From NCBI RefSeq assembly GCF_000003605.2, contig NW_003106595.1:394068-457552 (forward strand): a DNA stretch of 63,485 bases. Reading direction: 5' to 3'. This DNA comes from Saccoglossus kowalevskii. Its lineage: Eukaryota; Hemichordata; Enteropneusta; Harrimaniidae. A program made the position numbers and the translations under genes. The stretch's first letter is position 1; every line of letters starts with the position of its first letter. A model generated the notes under the pieces. The model saw only the letters and a program-made list of their open reading frames with translations, was not told the DNA's origin and searched no databases. Of this stretch, positions 14,801-27,484 are shown one piece after another.

Positions 14801-17800
14801 CTTACAATTGAAGAAATGGTTGAACTCTTCATCCGTATCGAAGTCTAATCTTGAATATGCACAGCTGGGATGGTTATCTTGGGAAGGGAAACCATACTGT
14901 AAAACACAAATACATATCGGTGTCAACTTTTCACTCAATGGAATATCTTTCTTTATTAAAAATAAATATTCCTCTTGGCTTTATAGGAGGCAACACTAAT
15001 GACTGTTATTATTCTCTGGAAACCTGAATACTCTTCTCACCTTTGATGCAACCAATGAAAAAGGAATGTGAAAAGAGTTGGGCTTAAAAAAAATGTTTCT
15101 CATCAATTTAATTTACTGTGACATGCATGTTTTAACACGCACTCACGGCAACAAGAAACACAAATATTTTTGTTGTTAGCATTACTGATAGTGTTGTAGC
15201 TAAAAGCGGGTATCTGCCAAATGCTTTAATTATTTATTAGCTTGGCTTTATTTTTGCAGATTCATAAATGCAAAGTTAAACTCAGTTTTATGAAAATTTA
15301 ACCATGGAACAAAAAACGTAGTGAATATACACCAGACCCTACACTCTTTTTCTGTCAACTTACCGGTAACTTTAGTTTGTTTTTTAGTTTATTTTACTGT
15401 CTTTGTGTGACTCGAATAGATAGATAAACAAACAAATAAATACCTTGGTTAAGTTTTTCATTGCTGTCGTCAGAAAACTTGGAATGGCACTAAGTACAAG
15501 GGCATCCTGGGAAATAATATCATGCCGGAAGAAAGATGACCAAAGTGGTTGTGTTAAGTCTTTTAAATAAATACTTGGATGCTGTGTAAATGCTAAGATG
15601 GCTTGTAAATACTTGTTGAAGTTAGTTGGCTGTCCTACGTCAGTGGACTCTGCACCCTGCAAGGTTATGAGACCAGATATGAGTAATATACAAGGTAGCG
15701 ATGTAATTATCACTACAAGACTTTTTATAGGTTTTTATGATGTCATAACACGCACAATAATGTAAACCTATATTCACAATTAATTCATTTTAACAAAAAG
15801 CCCTCAAATTTAATTAAATTTGTTTAATTCTGATGGTAGTGATTTATAACAATAATAAATCTCCACAGTGTCATATTGAACGCGGAAAATGGTCTAGACG
15901 CGACAATTAGTTCGGCTTCGCCTCATACATTATCTTGCCATAGACCCGCCTCCTCATCTAACATGGCATTGTGGGAATTCATTATTTAAATACAGGCATA
16001 ATGTTATAATTTCATGTGAATAAACATTACATTTAACATGCAAAATAAAACATCGTTTTGGAAGCCACATCAAGGTTATTTGTTGACAAGATTGAAGCAC
16101 AAATCTTGGCTAAAAGTTAATGATACACCATGTTTTAATTTGTCAATATTCGGAATGCCTGTCAATAAAAGTGATAATCCAAACTTTCAGTGTCAATGCA
16201 TTTTTTTATGGCAGACAATGGTGTAGCAAAGATGTTGGCATATAGGAATAATAAATCTGATAAAGTTTGCAGGCATCACATGTGATGGATGGACCATTCA
16301 GATTACTTTCTGCATAATGCACTGGTGCAAACGAGGGATTGAGGAGCTCATGTTAACATGCCATTCATAGAAAAGATGTAAATATATACAGACCCAGAGA
16401 ACAAACAGCTGACTACCAAGACCAGTTAATACTTGACAAAGGTGTTTCAGAAAGACGTAGTTTCTCTCATCCATCCCTTCCGCAGCTGCCGACCTATCAG
16501 AAAAAATCAATTATTTTAACCCACTTTTATTTATTACGATTCTAGCAATGCGTTTCTAGTATTAATTCTAGATGTAAAATATATGTACGGAAAGGGTTGG
16601 GGACTATTGTACAGGGGACTGTCGGTGAATAGCTTGTGGCAGCCAAATTGTAAGTTTAATCAGCGTCAATAACAAATAACAATGGCTTGAATAAGACACA
16701 GTGAAGTGAGAAATTGAAAATGAGATTACGCTTTTTGTAAAACCAAATTCAGTGGTCACTTTTTAACTGCAGGAAATTTACTGCATTTCTGTAGGAATCT
16801 TTTATGAGTACAATTGCTGCAGCAATCTATCATACACTGTTACAGTATTTAATGAAAGAATGCAATATTTCAAAACAGGTGTGTGGAACAGTTGATTTTC
16901 TGTTCGACTGCGAGATCTTGGGAGTTGTGTGAAAAATGTGCACCGGACGTCTGCGGCAAAAATTTAAAGGTCAATCTTTGACAGGGGAATATTGCGTTTG
17001 AATACCTTTACTTCATCGAAATTGACCATCATCAAATGTGTACAGCATATTATTAATTAAGCATGGAAATATGGTATCCCCCAAAATACTTTCACATTTG
17101 TCGAATCCCTCTTGATGTTTGTCGCCAATACGCTATGACGTTTGTTTGTCCTGTTTTTACGCTCGAATTCACGCATAACGCAGGATCTCGCAGTGAACAG
17201 AAAATGATACTCCTATTCACGACTTACTCAGCGGCTCGAAGTATAAGCGACATGGCATCCTCACTGAATAACACTAACAGAGGTTTTCTTTCTTCAACCT
17301 TGCCCTGAAAATATGGCAACTATTCTTGATCAATAATGCATATTCAAAGGTCAAACTACGATATCATGACTTGGATAATGTTAATCACTGACATTGAAAC
17401 TGAGAAAGTTGTTCAGTTTACAGAGACGTTCAATTTCCAGAGGTCATATGAGCAGGAACAATACAATTCAATATTAACCATGTGCAAGTCCATACACACA
17501 TGAAACAAAAGACTATATGAATCAGTGTACCTTTCTGTTTACAATCATTTGCAAGACTTCCGCTGCGCCTTCTTTCAGTTCTTTATCATTGAGTAGCAGA
17601 CAGAGACTCTGCAGAAGTGCATTGTCTTGTGCCGTTATATTACTGATGTGAGCCCATTCAGCGTACCCTGTGAATGCCATCAAGACTGCCTGCGCTACCC
17701 GACAATGTGCCATGGCCTGAAATATACATGCTACCAAAAATTACCATCCATCCTCTTCCTGGAAAACTTATATAAATACATCAGAATTGTATGTGGTGTT

Positions 17801-20800
17801 CACACAAGGTATTGATTCTATAGCTGCCTTAATAAATTTGAATAAATCCAAAATGTGTAAATGATTAAATTCAATCAATTCAATAATACAGTTTATAGAT
17901 AAAATAGGTCTAATTATGACAGTGTGGGGGATTTTATGATTTCTAAAAATATTCACCATGTCGAATCAGACAGAATAAGAAAACAAATTAAGTTGCCTAA
18001 CCAAATATATGTTGTATACTATATATAATGTATACAAGGAGATACAACACTTTTGTACTGATATCCCAGAAAACGAATTAATCAAATAAATCACAATTCT
18101 TGAATATTCATGATTGTAATTAAATTAGATATTCTAATGAACAGTGAGGATGCACACATACCTTGGTTTTCTCAGCATCAGTACTTGCATTCATCTGAGA
18201 ACAGAGATATCATTCGTTTTTTTATGAGTTTTAACACACTGACACATTAGATAATATGTTGGATATCATTTCTTATTTATATATACAATCAGAGGTACAT
18301 TACTTGGGGTTTGCAACTCGCATAGTACTGTATGGTGACATTATGTCAAGATCCCATTCAAGTCTCTTCTCGTAAATAGCGAGACTGAGGCTACGACCTT
18401 CTGACATGATGCATATCAATGTTCAAGGTTTGTAATGAAAAAAATAAACTTTTCTTGTCACTATCATAGTGAAAAATGTAATACATCGAAAATGTACAGA
18501 AAATATAGTTCTCGTAATACGTCACATCGTGGGCAGCTTTTTTGATCCACCTGGACATCCCAGTATCCTAGTTACCTCGGGCATGCGCATTCGCATTTTT
18601 TCTGAGTTGGAACGCTTATGCAAGATTGTGACGGGATCTTGGTATCTTGTCACTGTAGTTACAGACCCCAAGTAATGTACCTCTGATACAATATATTTTG
18701 AACAATTTTAGAAAAATGGATGAAAAAATTGTATTTAGATAAAACTCCTACACTGGAAGTGGGAACATTTTTATTGCAGCTGTTTTAGTTGGTAAATGTA
18801 CTCCAACCTCTGACTTCTGACCCCCCCCCCCCCATGCTCAGCTATAAAGTTACAAAAAATGGTAAAATAATGGTCAGAGTTGAACTATGTCAGTATGTGC
18901 TTACCATCAAGTGATACTGAGTTGTATGCGTTTTCAATAACGCTAGAAGAAACGAAAAAAGTTCTGACATATTTGCCGTCAGGGCCTGTTGTACATCTCG
19001 TCTTCTCTGTGACTGCAGTGTTTGGAATGCCACCACATCCTCCGCTAACCTCAAAAACATTAACAATACCAATTCAGTTTGAATTTCCTAGGACATGTAT
19101 GAAAAAAAAACTATTGTTACAGAATTCAACTAAGTCAATGATTAAAGTTGTACTGCAGGCAAAACTTAGTTGAAAGCCCTTTTTAATTTTGAGTAATCAA
19201 ACATGAAAGTTACGGCTTTTGCAAGTTCAACAGAACAAAAGCTGTCGCATTGTGTTATTTATCAACTGAGATATTCTATTTTCTATTCATAAATCTTGTC
19301 ATGCATTAATGTTAGACTTCGGGTATGCGTTAAACATTACCAATCTAAGAAGTACATAACATTCAATGTTAGCTCAAGCGCAATCGATAACATGAGTAAA
19401 GATAGTCATCTTATAAACTTAAAAGAGAGGTGTCTAATTGTTATACAGAAAACAAATCCAGAGTCCAGCGAGCGGACATCTCAAGTTAAACTTTAAGTTT
19501 AATAACGAATAATGCATTGAATATTCGTTTTGTAATATATATTCCATCTTCGATTGTCAAATAGAACCCTGCATTTGATTTAATGATTTAATGATCGATA
19601 CCCCAAGACACTGAAAACTCACAACTGATTCCACTGAAATACTCAGTGATGTTTGGATATTGGCAAAACATTTTGTTGCGGTAAACATTTTGCAAGACGT
19701 AGCATATCTTGCAGTCAGCAGGTGCAAGACTACTGGAGCATTACTCAACAGGTTGTGATAAAAATATAACTCAGTCATCATGAAATTTGCTAAAAGCTAT
19801 GCCTCATTCAGGCACGAAATGATAGCGAATTAATGCACAGTTTATACTCAATTTAGTTCCCTTACATGCAGTAAAACTGATAATTCATCAAAGACTTCTA
19901 AATGACCAGTTATGTACGAATAGGAAATATGTAAACAAATTCTGGGAGAAATGAAATTTCCTAAACTGAAGGCTGTTAATGATGCAATATATCACATGGT
20001 TTTAATAACAGAAATATTACAAAATCCCTGTTAGTGCTTACCCCTTGTCCGCAAAGACAATTCAGCTCACTTAATAACGTAGGCCAGTTTTGTGGCCATT
20101 CTCGTTTCACCATTTCCACCACAATTCTTGACAAACCGTCTTTGATGTACAGCTGCTCATTTAAAATATCTAGTGTCCCCTTTGCATACAAGAAAATGAA
20201 CAAAATTAATTCAAACTTTTCGTGAGATTCTATCAACGACTCAAAAACAGATGATGGCAAAAAAAATATGAAAAAATATATCAAAATTAAAAAAAAAGTT
20301 GCGCCATCATTTTTGATGGAATAAATCTCACTATTTGTCAAAATGTTTACTCCACTATTTTTTGGCAAAAACAAGACAATTTTACTACCCGGTATCTCCA
20401 ATTTTGATCACAACTTTTTTAAGATTTTTTTTTACCTTTCCCGGCGACTACGAATTTTAGAATGTGACTGCTTGAATAAATGTAAAAACTTTGTGAGTAA
20501 GGACAAAAGATTACAATTCCCACCATGCATGGAATTCTTGCCGAAAGACTCTGGTACCACACTGGCATTTCCAGCTGGCAAAATCATATTAGCAACAACT
20601 AGAAACACAACTTACCGTGCTGAGTAGCCGCATCACGGTCTCTTTAAAGGTCACTTTGTCTTCAGGGCCCATTGAATTCCAACGAAATCTAAAATCAGAT
20701 GTTGAAATGAAGAACGTAAATTGAGCAAAAAGACCAACATAAAACTCAAATAACAATCAACCTCTGCTCAGATGCATAAATCTTTTTCAGTGCTTTCAAT

Positions 20801-23800
20801 AGGAGCTGAATTCATGATTACATGTCATGTTTGTCATATTTTTATCATTTCATTTCAGGTATGCATATTAATTAGGTCACATGACCATATGTGGTCATCT
20901 GATACATGTATGTTGCATCACTTGTCAAATGCCTCCATTATAACAGTAGTTGCATCTTCTTATTGGCAACAGTGCTTGAGATATTACAGTTTTGCATTTT
21001 AATGAGGTCACATGAACCCATTTGTACAAAGAAGGTAATTTAATATGCAACCCTGAAGTTATCAGATCTGTGGATTATCTAAAAACACCTATGTATCAAG
21101 TTTCATTAAGATATCTGTGAAACATCTATAAATCTGTTAATTAATGCAAATTAGGTAATTAGTAAGCACAAAATTTAACCCTAAACTTAACTTGTATGTG
21201 GCTTATCCAAGAGCATCTACGTACCAAGTTTCATTCAAATCTAATTAGTGGTTGAGATATTCATGGACCAGCTAAAAATGGCTAATTAATATGCAAATTA
21301 GGGCAATTAATAAGTACAGATTTCAAGCAATGACTAATCTGGTCAGCACATTACCCAAGAGCATCTATGTAAAAAATTGAATGGTACTTGAGAAACAAGG
21401 GGCAATGCTTAAAATTGTCTAATTAATGTGCAAATCAGATCATTAATATGCACAGATTTCAACCATAATTGTTTTTTGAGATACAAGTGGAACAGCTTTG
21501 TCATGTATAAGTTTGAAGGCTGACAGTAGAATATGCCATATTATGTACCCATTGATATATATTTTTCCCAGAAGGTGCTTTGGTCATACATGCTACATGC
21601 AAATTAGCAAGTTGATCGGTTAAAGCATTCAAATGCACCAGTTTGTTGCCATTTTTTCAGAAATCCAAAATGGAATACAAACAGCATTATTTTATTTTTT
21701 CATCAGAACCTTTTGCCATCCATTCTACATGCAAAATATCAAGTTGATTGGTTAAAACACACAGAAATAAATGCCTCACATTGTGGCCATTTTTGCAGAA
21801 AATCCAAAATGGCCGCCAATAATGACTTATCAAAATTATTTTATTTTTCTCATAAGAAACTATGGTCATATATGCTACATGCCAAATATCCAGTTGATCA
21901 GTTAAAGTACTCGACAAAATCCTGTGATTCATGTGATCTGAATAATTTGTTTGCTGTCTACAGAAGTTCAGTACAAAAGATGCAAAAAATTTTAAAATAA
22001 ATAAAAAAAACTACATCCAGTTTAAAAAAAATTAAAGATGGTGGCCTAACCACTGGACCAATCACAAAAAGCAGTGCAAACTTTAATGACCATTATACAT
22101 GTATGCTACAAAAAACAAATTTCAGGTCAATGAGTTCAGTGGTTCTGAAGAAGAAGATTTTTGCTATTTTTCGTAGGAAAAACAAGGCAAGAAAGGTCAT
22201 GTAACCACTAACATTTTTATTCATGAAATAGGTAGCCTATAGGGTGTAATTATTAATAATATACTATACATATTTAATAAGGGTCAATTTAAGTTCAAAT
22301 TCTATTTATGCGTCATTCACGCAATATGCAAAATATCGCAGTAAACAGAAAACCTATTATGTAATAGAATCTTGCAAAAGTCTCCGTGACTGTGTCTTTA
22401 GGAACTTAAACATAAACTCCTACAAAATTTATCAATTTTATAAAATTCATGAAAATTTGTCTCTCATGTCCATGATGTCTGCTGATGTAGTTACCATGCA
22501 GTCAGGAGTTTGATGGACCTTTTGCATGACCCCCTAAAGGTCATACATCCTGGTACTTTCTGAGGTATCATTACCTAATAACAGCAATAATTTCCATTAT
22601 CTGTTTTTAAATTTAAATCTCAATAACTGAGAAACTGCTAGTTGACTAATTAAGAAAGTGTCAAGATAAGTGACATTTAGGGAGACCTGCATATTTAAAC
22701 ATCAATGAAATAAAGAATTATACACATACACACAGTAATTGATTCTTGAATCCATTGGAGTTGTTGTCATACATCACCATGCATGATTATCCAAGTTTCT
22801 ATTTGATAATCATAATCACACACACTCAAACAGACTCTATATATTACAATAGACTCACTTAACACAGTGCTCCAGAAGCTGCAAACCAAAATGTCTTATA
22901 ACAGGTGAATGATGTAAACCAACCAACTCAATACCACATGCTGCACATTCAGGTGACTTCTCTTTAAATTCTTCACACACCTGGTAACACAATATATATC
23001 AACAGTTTAGAACTCTTTCTTAATGTCACTATTTTGATTGTAATCCAATTTTCTAATCAAAGTCACTGTCATTATTTCACTTCTGAGATCGAGTGTCTGA
23101 ATAATAGTGGTATTAATTATTATCTTTTTTCATAAAATAAACCAAAAAAGTCCATAGATTCCAGATTCATTGGAAATACTAGAGATAATGTTTTCTGAGC
23201 TGCGCTGAGAACTATTTTATCATCTCTCATATGCAAGAGTGCCAAAGTGATTTGAGAAGAGGCAGCCATGTGGAATGAAATATCACGTTATACTTCCAGA
23301 GTTTAGGCAAATCACGTTAACGTTCCATACATTACGTAAACGCACCATGCAGGCTGTTGAATTTGGAACATATTAAAACAGTAAAATGCAAAATGTTAAA
23401 AAACCAAGTACGGACAGGTTCACCAACTGATCAGTAGATGAGTATATGACATGTGAAAAATTCTTATCAATAAACACAAAGAAAATATGATGAATGTCTT
23501 CTTGTATGGTTACACACACCCGGAATTGTTGTGCCAGACTGTCAGACGCCTTGTGCAACAGTGCTTGCCAGTAATATCACAGAAATTCAAATAACCACGC
23601 AATTTTTTTTTATTCGCTGTACCTCAATGAATACTTGTCACATCTGAGAGATAAATCTTCATACACAGTGTACACCTCAGTTGCAGTTAGGAATTGTTTG
23701 AAACTATGATCAAGAGCATGTGTAAATACAATTGATAGCATTACCAAAAAAAACTTTTGCAGTGTATTCCGGCCACAAATGATTTGTGACTAAGTATCCG

Positions 23801-24212
23801 ATGAATTGTTCGAAAAATAAAATAAAACCAACACAAAAAAATGGAAACTTTTTAGGTATATAATGGAAATGTTTGAAAAATCAAAATCCTAATACACAGT
23901 AATGTATATACCCATAGTGGCTGATGAAGTTGTTACTACAAATCATTCATAGACTATGTTATTCATCAGTAAAATGCTACCAAGAATTTCGAATCTAAGG
24001 TCTGGGTGTTTATTATGTACTAGTATTCAACAAGCATGTGTTTACAACAGCACGCTCCAAGCGGGGCAGCTGCTCTATGGTACTCGGGTTGTATTTTTAT
24101 TTAACATAAAAATAAATACCTGATACGCATCTAGACGCTTTTGGTGGTCCACTGATGGGTTCATTGCCGTGTTCACAGCTTTCACCAGCTGTTGGACGAT
24201 TGCGGACGACAT
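2808..24212 (-). CDS. XPO5: Exportin-5, complete gene
   Basis: Karyopherin-beta family nuclear export receptor. With RanGTP it carries pre-microRNA hairpins (and some tRNA and proteins) from nucleus to cytoplasm. Coding exons in transcript order: 24212-24120, 22980-22859, 20688-20616, 20179-20042, 19087-18905, 18194-18162, 17716-17531, 17304-17228, 16493-16394, 15656-15444, 14896-14806, 14251-14138, 13938-13781, 13465-13370, 12920-12879, 10743-gap, 9978-9779, 9532-9367, 8891-8776, 8425-8325, 8044-7939, 7074-about 6912 (3' border uncertain), 6498-6380, 6009-5915, 4952-4825, 4649-4545, 4287-4150, 3759-3589, 2951-2808. About 1,190 residues, close to human XPO5 (1,204). Clear matches: IVVEMVKREWPQNWP, RLAEDVVAFQTL, RRRDVQQAL, NYVFLKHLCQVL, YSRLDFDTDEEFN, NVRRHACS, HGQHDACQAALV and the C-terminus LGEQFKRHVHIRDLPPLF. 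Start is the ATG at 24210-24212. Confidence 0.93.
5240..5320 (-). repeat. Possible tRNA-derived SINE fragment in an XPO5 intron
   Basis: On the - strand, GCTTAGCTCAATCAGTAGAG resembles a tRNA D-arm/A-box. About 30 bases later, CCCGATTTGAAATTG resembles a degraded B-box region. No paired acceptor stem or poly(A) tail was identified, so this is only a tentative SINE head. Confidence 0.3.
10307..10672. other. Assembly gap (366 N) interrupting an XPO5 exon
   Basis: The run of N begins in an intron and ends inside the XPO5 exon that starts at 10743. The visible part encodes KTRSRPVQNVRRHACS and on to a Lys-Asp; roughly ten more residues and the donor site are hidden. The gap sits next to the 157-bp tandem array at 10.87-11.74 kb, a likely cause of the assembly break. 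Confidence 0.95.
10867..11836 (+). mobile_element. Tandem-repeat element with ACG microsatellite and terminal hairpin (pearl/Helentron-like)
   Basis: About six copies of a 157-160 bp unit: the landmark AAGAAGTCG recurs at 10941, 11101, 11258, 11415, 11572 and 11729. The array is followed at 11753-11788 by a degenerate (ACG/ACGG)n run and then by a hairpin, AGCTCCGCTCGAC / GTCGACAGCGGAGCT, at about 11803-11834, ending in CTAAAA. Tandem core, short microsatellite and terminal hairpin are the layout of the non-autonomous pearl/Helentron-type elements of marine invertebrates. Related diverged units occur at 32.98-33.2 kb. No transposase is present. Confidence 0.6.
12400..12800. repeat. Dispersed AAAATGG...CAGCCAT repeat
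   Basis: Repeated short blocks such as AAAATGGCTCCTAGTCAGCCAT and AAAATGGGTGCCAGTTGGCCAT are spaced by about 100 bp of AT-rich sequence. They resemble the interior of the foldback element at 0.9-1.8 kb and the repeats at 21.6-22.1 kb. There is no coding content. Confidence 0.4.
20860..22150. repeat. Degenerate tandem/interspersed repeat block in XPO5 intron 2
   Basis: Motifs recur every 130-150 bp: CAAGAGCATCTACGTACC and CAAGAGCATCTATGTA, GCTAATTAATATGCAAATTAGG and its variants, then TACATGCAAAATATCAAGTTGAT and TACATGCCAAATATCCAGTTGAT. No transposase or ORF of interest is seen. Confidence 0.5.
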
Positions 24213-24700
24213 GACTGCTCATCCAAAGCGACAGTTACTCGGTATAATAATACCTGCGTGCGTGACATGGAACATTCACAGGCGGCATGAACAAAAGGGC
24301 GACCCCAACGTCGTCGCACTTTGACCTCAGTGATTACCCACAATGCGTCAGTTTTGACAAGATGCTCGTACCTTGCCCCGCTATAACTTTCTTGGACGGG
24401 GCGCCATGATCCACGGGTCCAGATATAACCATGGAACTATTTTTAACTTTTACTTATTATCAGTTTCATGCTCAATTACAGTAACGTGACGTGTAGTTGA
24501 TTTGTTCATGTGGAAAGGGTTTGCAGTCACTTGAGAGTTGAAAAATTCAAACCAGAAATTCGAATTTTATGTAAACAAACGATGTATTTTACACGCATTG
24601 CGATCAGGACGCAGCGCGACGACCACTGCCCTTTAATTTAACGACTATGTTAACATAGACAACAAGTAAAAGGGGCTTTAAAATGTAAGCACATCCCGTC
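24213..24700. promoter_or_regulatory. XPO5 upstream (promoter) region
   Basis: This is the 5' flank of XPO5. It is richer in GC and CpG than its surroundings between about 24230 and 24420, as expected of a housekeeping promoter. No TATA box is seen near the start codon. No divergent coding exon was recognised on the + strand before the LINE fragment begins. A lone MITE end (see 24611-24640) lies within it. Confidence 0.35.
24611..24640. mobile_element. Single terminal end of the TTAA-flanked MITE family
   Basis: GCGCGACGACCACTGCCCT followed by TTAA matches the right terminal repeat of the complete copies at 26683-27000 and 49976-50279. No partner end is seen, so it is a truncated copy or solo end. 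Confidence 0.5.
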
Positions 24701-24749
24701 GTGTTTGGGTGGACCATGGAGGTAAAAGACATGGGTGGACATAAAGACA

Positions 24750-25925
24750 CACCTAATTTTTCTTGTCTTTTTTCAGAAACCGAAGCAGGTTTACAAAATT
24801 GTTTCAATAAGTTGGCATCCTTATGCAGTATGTGGAACCTAAAAGTAAACACATCTAAAACAAAAATTATGATTTTTAATAAAAATGGCAAATTATTAAA
24901 TCATAAGTATTGTGTTTGTTATGAAAATGAAGAACTAGATATAGTTAAAAAATTATAGTAAATATTTAGGAATAGAATTTAAACCAAGTGAAAAGTTTGA
25001 CCTAGCAAATGAATATTGATATAAAAAAGCATTAAAATCATTTTTAACTATATCAAAAAAAAAATAATTAGCACATCAACAAATATCAACATAGCAACTT
25101 GGATCAACATTTTGACCATATAATAAGACCAATACTAACTTATGGATGTCAAATATGGGGTTCAGAAAAATATACAGATAAAACATACATGGACAAATTG
25201 AATTTGAAATTGTGTAAAATGATTTTACAAGTTAACCAGTCATCATCAAATCTAGCAGTTCGTGGGGAATTGGGGAGATACCCAATTTCAGTTTTCATTT
25301 AAAAAATGATGGTCAGATATTGGTATAAACAAACTAGTAAATGAGGCAATTTACTGTAATATTATTGATCAATCACAATGGGCAAAATCAATACAAGAAA
25401 TAATAGGCGAAAGCGAAATTAATAATCATTGGAAAGAGACCAAGAAAAGCATACATCACATAAGTGATCTAATAGAAGCCAGTTATGTAGATTTGTGGAG
25501 AAAAGCAATTAATTCAGAAAAATCTAAATCTGAGGAAAATAATAACTTACAGTAAATTCAAGAAAGAATTTATAACAGAGCAGTACTTGACAAAAATTTT
25601 AAATCCAATTTATAGAAAATATATATGCAAACTCAGAATTAGTGATCATAATTTAATGATAGAAAAAGGTTGTCATACGAGACCAAAAACGAAAGCGGAT
25701 GATGAAATGTATGAAAGGTGTGATACTAATAAAGTTGAGGATGAATTTTACTATCTGATTGATTGTCCACAACACATAGAAGCAAGAATGAGGTTATTTC
25801 AATCAGCACAAACCACAAATTATAGTTTCAATATGTTAGATAATGAAGCAAAGTTTATATATATTATGGGCAACATACATATAGAACTGGCAATTTATAT
25901 TAAAGAAAGTGCCATTTTCTAAACC
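24750..25925 (+). mobile_element. Dead non-LTR retrotransposon (LINE), reverse transcriptase thumb to 3' end
   Basis: Broken frames preserve LINE reverse-transcriptase C-terminal motifs: WNLKVNTSKTKIMIF (palm/thumb), YLGIEF, ILTYGCQIWGSEKY, then NLAVRGELGRYPISVF, and a final region with a C..N.VEDEF.YL..C-like zinc knuckle (VEDEFYYLIDCP). Frame breaks and stops occur near 24957, 25017, 25302 and 25554, so it makes no protein. The 5' half (endonuclease and RT fingers) is missing. Clade not assigned. Confidence 0.85.
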
Positions 25926-26680
25926 AGTGTCAACAGTATATTTATTTTCATCTCTTCTTTTTTGTAGTTTTAGTCTTGTTTCTTAGAATAGTATTTGACT
26001 ATGTTCTATTCAAAAGTTATAAAGTATATTAATTTATAGGGATTGAAATATTCGTTAAACAGCAAAATCTCAGACTTGTATTAACCCAGCCATTCATTCA
26101 CAGGAACGTTTGCATTGACTCGCTTATTGATTGATAAACTATCAATATAAATGATACGATGTTGACGTGATAAATTACGCGGTATGCACGCTACACATGA
26201 TATTTACAACTATTAGTTGTCATTCCCGTTTGTGATTCCCAGTATACGTCCGGTGACTACGAACTATAGGTAATTTTAAAACGTGAATTTAGAACGTCAA
26301 TGCACTGTATTTTATTAGAAAGCATATCATTTACCATTCGACACCCGACAGTGTTTAATAATGCTTAATAACACTCACACAGAGAAGACAAAACCAATTC
26401 TTTCAAACAAGAGAAATTATATTGGGTTAGTTTGAGGCTTGGTGATAGATATTAAGTCTCTATTTAGTGATATGTGCTACTTGAATGCGCATTTATTTAT
26501 TTTGAGCAGCAAGATGAATCTTTTCTCTTGTGTTTCATTATCAAATGGTTGGATTACGTTCCTAGCCAACACATCCTTACGATGGATACTGTATTTATTA
26601 CTTTCCTCTAGAAAATTAAATTCCATCTTCACTATGACCTTCGTTGTCACAGGTTATTTTCATCGTACTTGGATGTTGAG
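25926..26680. other. Intergenic, nothing recognised
   Basis: AT-rich sequence between the LINE tail and a MITE. Short reading frames only, with no recognisable domain and no RNA gene seen. Confidence 0.5.
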
Positions 26681-26682
26681 AC

Positions 26683-27000
26683 TTAAAGGGCGGTAGTCGT
26701 CGCACTGCGCATGTGCGACATTTGTGTCGATGAGCATTGATTTTCACACAATCCAATGCGCTCTTTTCTGTCTTTTTTAATGTAAATCATAAGTATGAGG
26801 TTTGACCTGGGCGCGACATGCACTAGTCACTGCCGATGACTCCTTCAATACCTTCCAATCACCTAAAAATACCCAATTAAGGATCGGTAACGCCTCAGTT
26901 TGTACTCGTTGATCTGGCCAACAGTCAAAGTCGCCATCTTTGTTCATTTGAGACCCATATATCTCGCGCATGCGTGGCGCGACGACCATCGCTCTTTAAA
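26683..27000. mobile_element. TTAA-flanked MITE (piggyBac-like), copy 1
   Basis: An element of about 315 bp with terminal inverted repeats. The left end is TTAA then AGGGCGGTAGTCGTCGC. The right end, read inverted, is TTAA then AGAGCGATGGTCGTCGC. A TTAA at both ends is the target duplication typical of piggyBac-type transposons. The interior has no ORF of note. It matches the copy at 49976-50279 in reverse orientation, sharing for example CAAAGTCGCCATCTTTGT and GAGACCCATATATC. Confidence 0.75.
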
Positions 27001-27484
27001 CGGAAATTAGACAACGAGGATATGTAGATCACAGTGGTACGTGTCTAAGTTGAGCTGACATTTTTATTTTTTGTCTTTCTTATTAACAACAAAAATATTA
27101 ACACAATATACTAGTTTATGCAGTTCATTATAGTCCACACGTTAGCGAATACTGTATTCATCATCATACAGCAATAAAAAAGTTATATTTTACAATAATT
27201 GACAATATATATTAAAATCTCTCAGTTCATAGTGTATGCTCTGTTGACATCTACCGAGCGAATTGCTTAAACTCCATGACATTTTAGATAGATACTCAAA
27301 ATATTGAGATGAATCAGATGTTTACTGAGTACAAGCGGATTCCTTCACAAATTAAGTCGAGAACATAAGAATACATACACGCATATTAACACACAATACG
27401 TATTGGTGAGTAAATGTTAGTGTACGGAACTATTGCGACTGCCTGTGCATAAAAGAGTAATTTTCGGTGGGTATCATGTGATCT

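Noticed and set aside
19976-20041. Continuation of the XPO5 exon past 20042 (STNRDFVIFLLLK)
   Set aside because: It looks like the human segment by chance, but the true continuation (EIQTELVLLMFLRLAED) is in the next exon at 19087 with proper splice sites.
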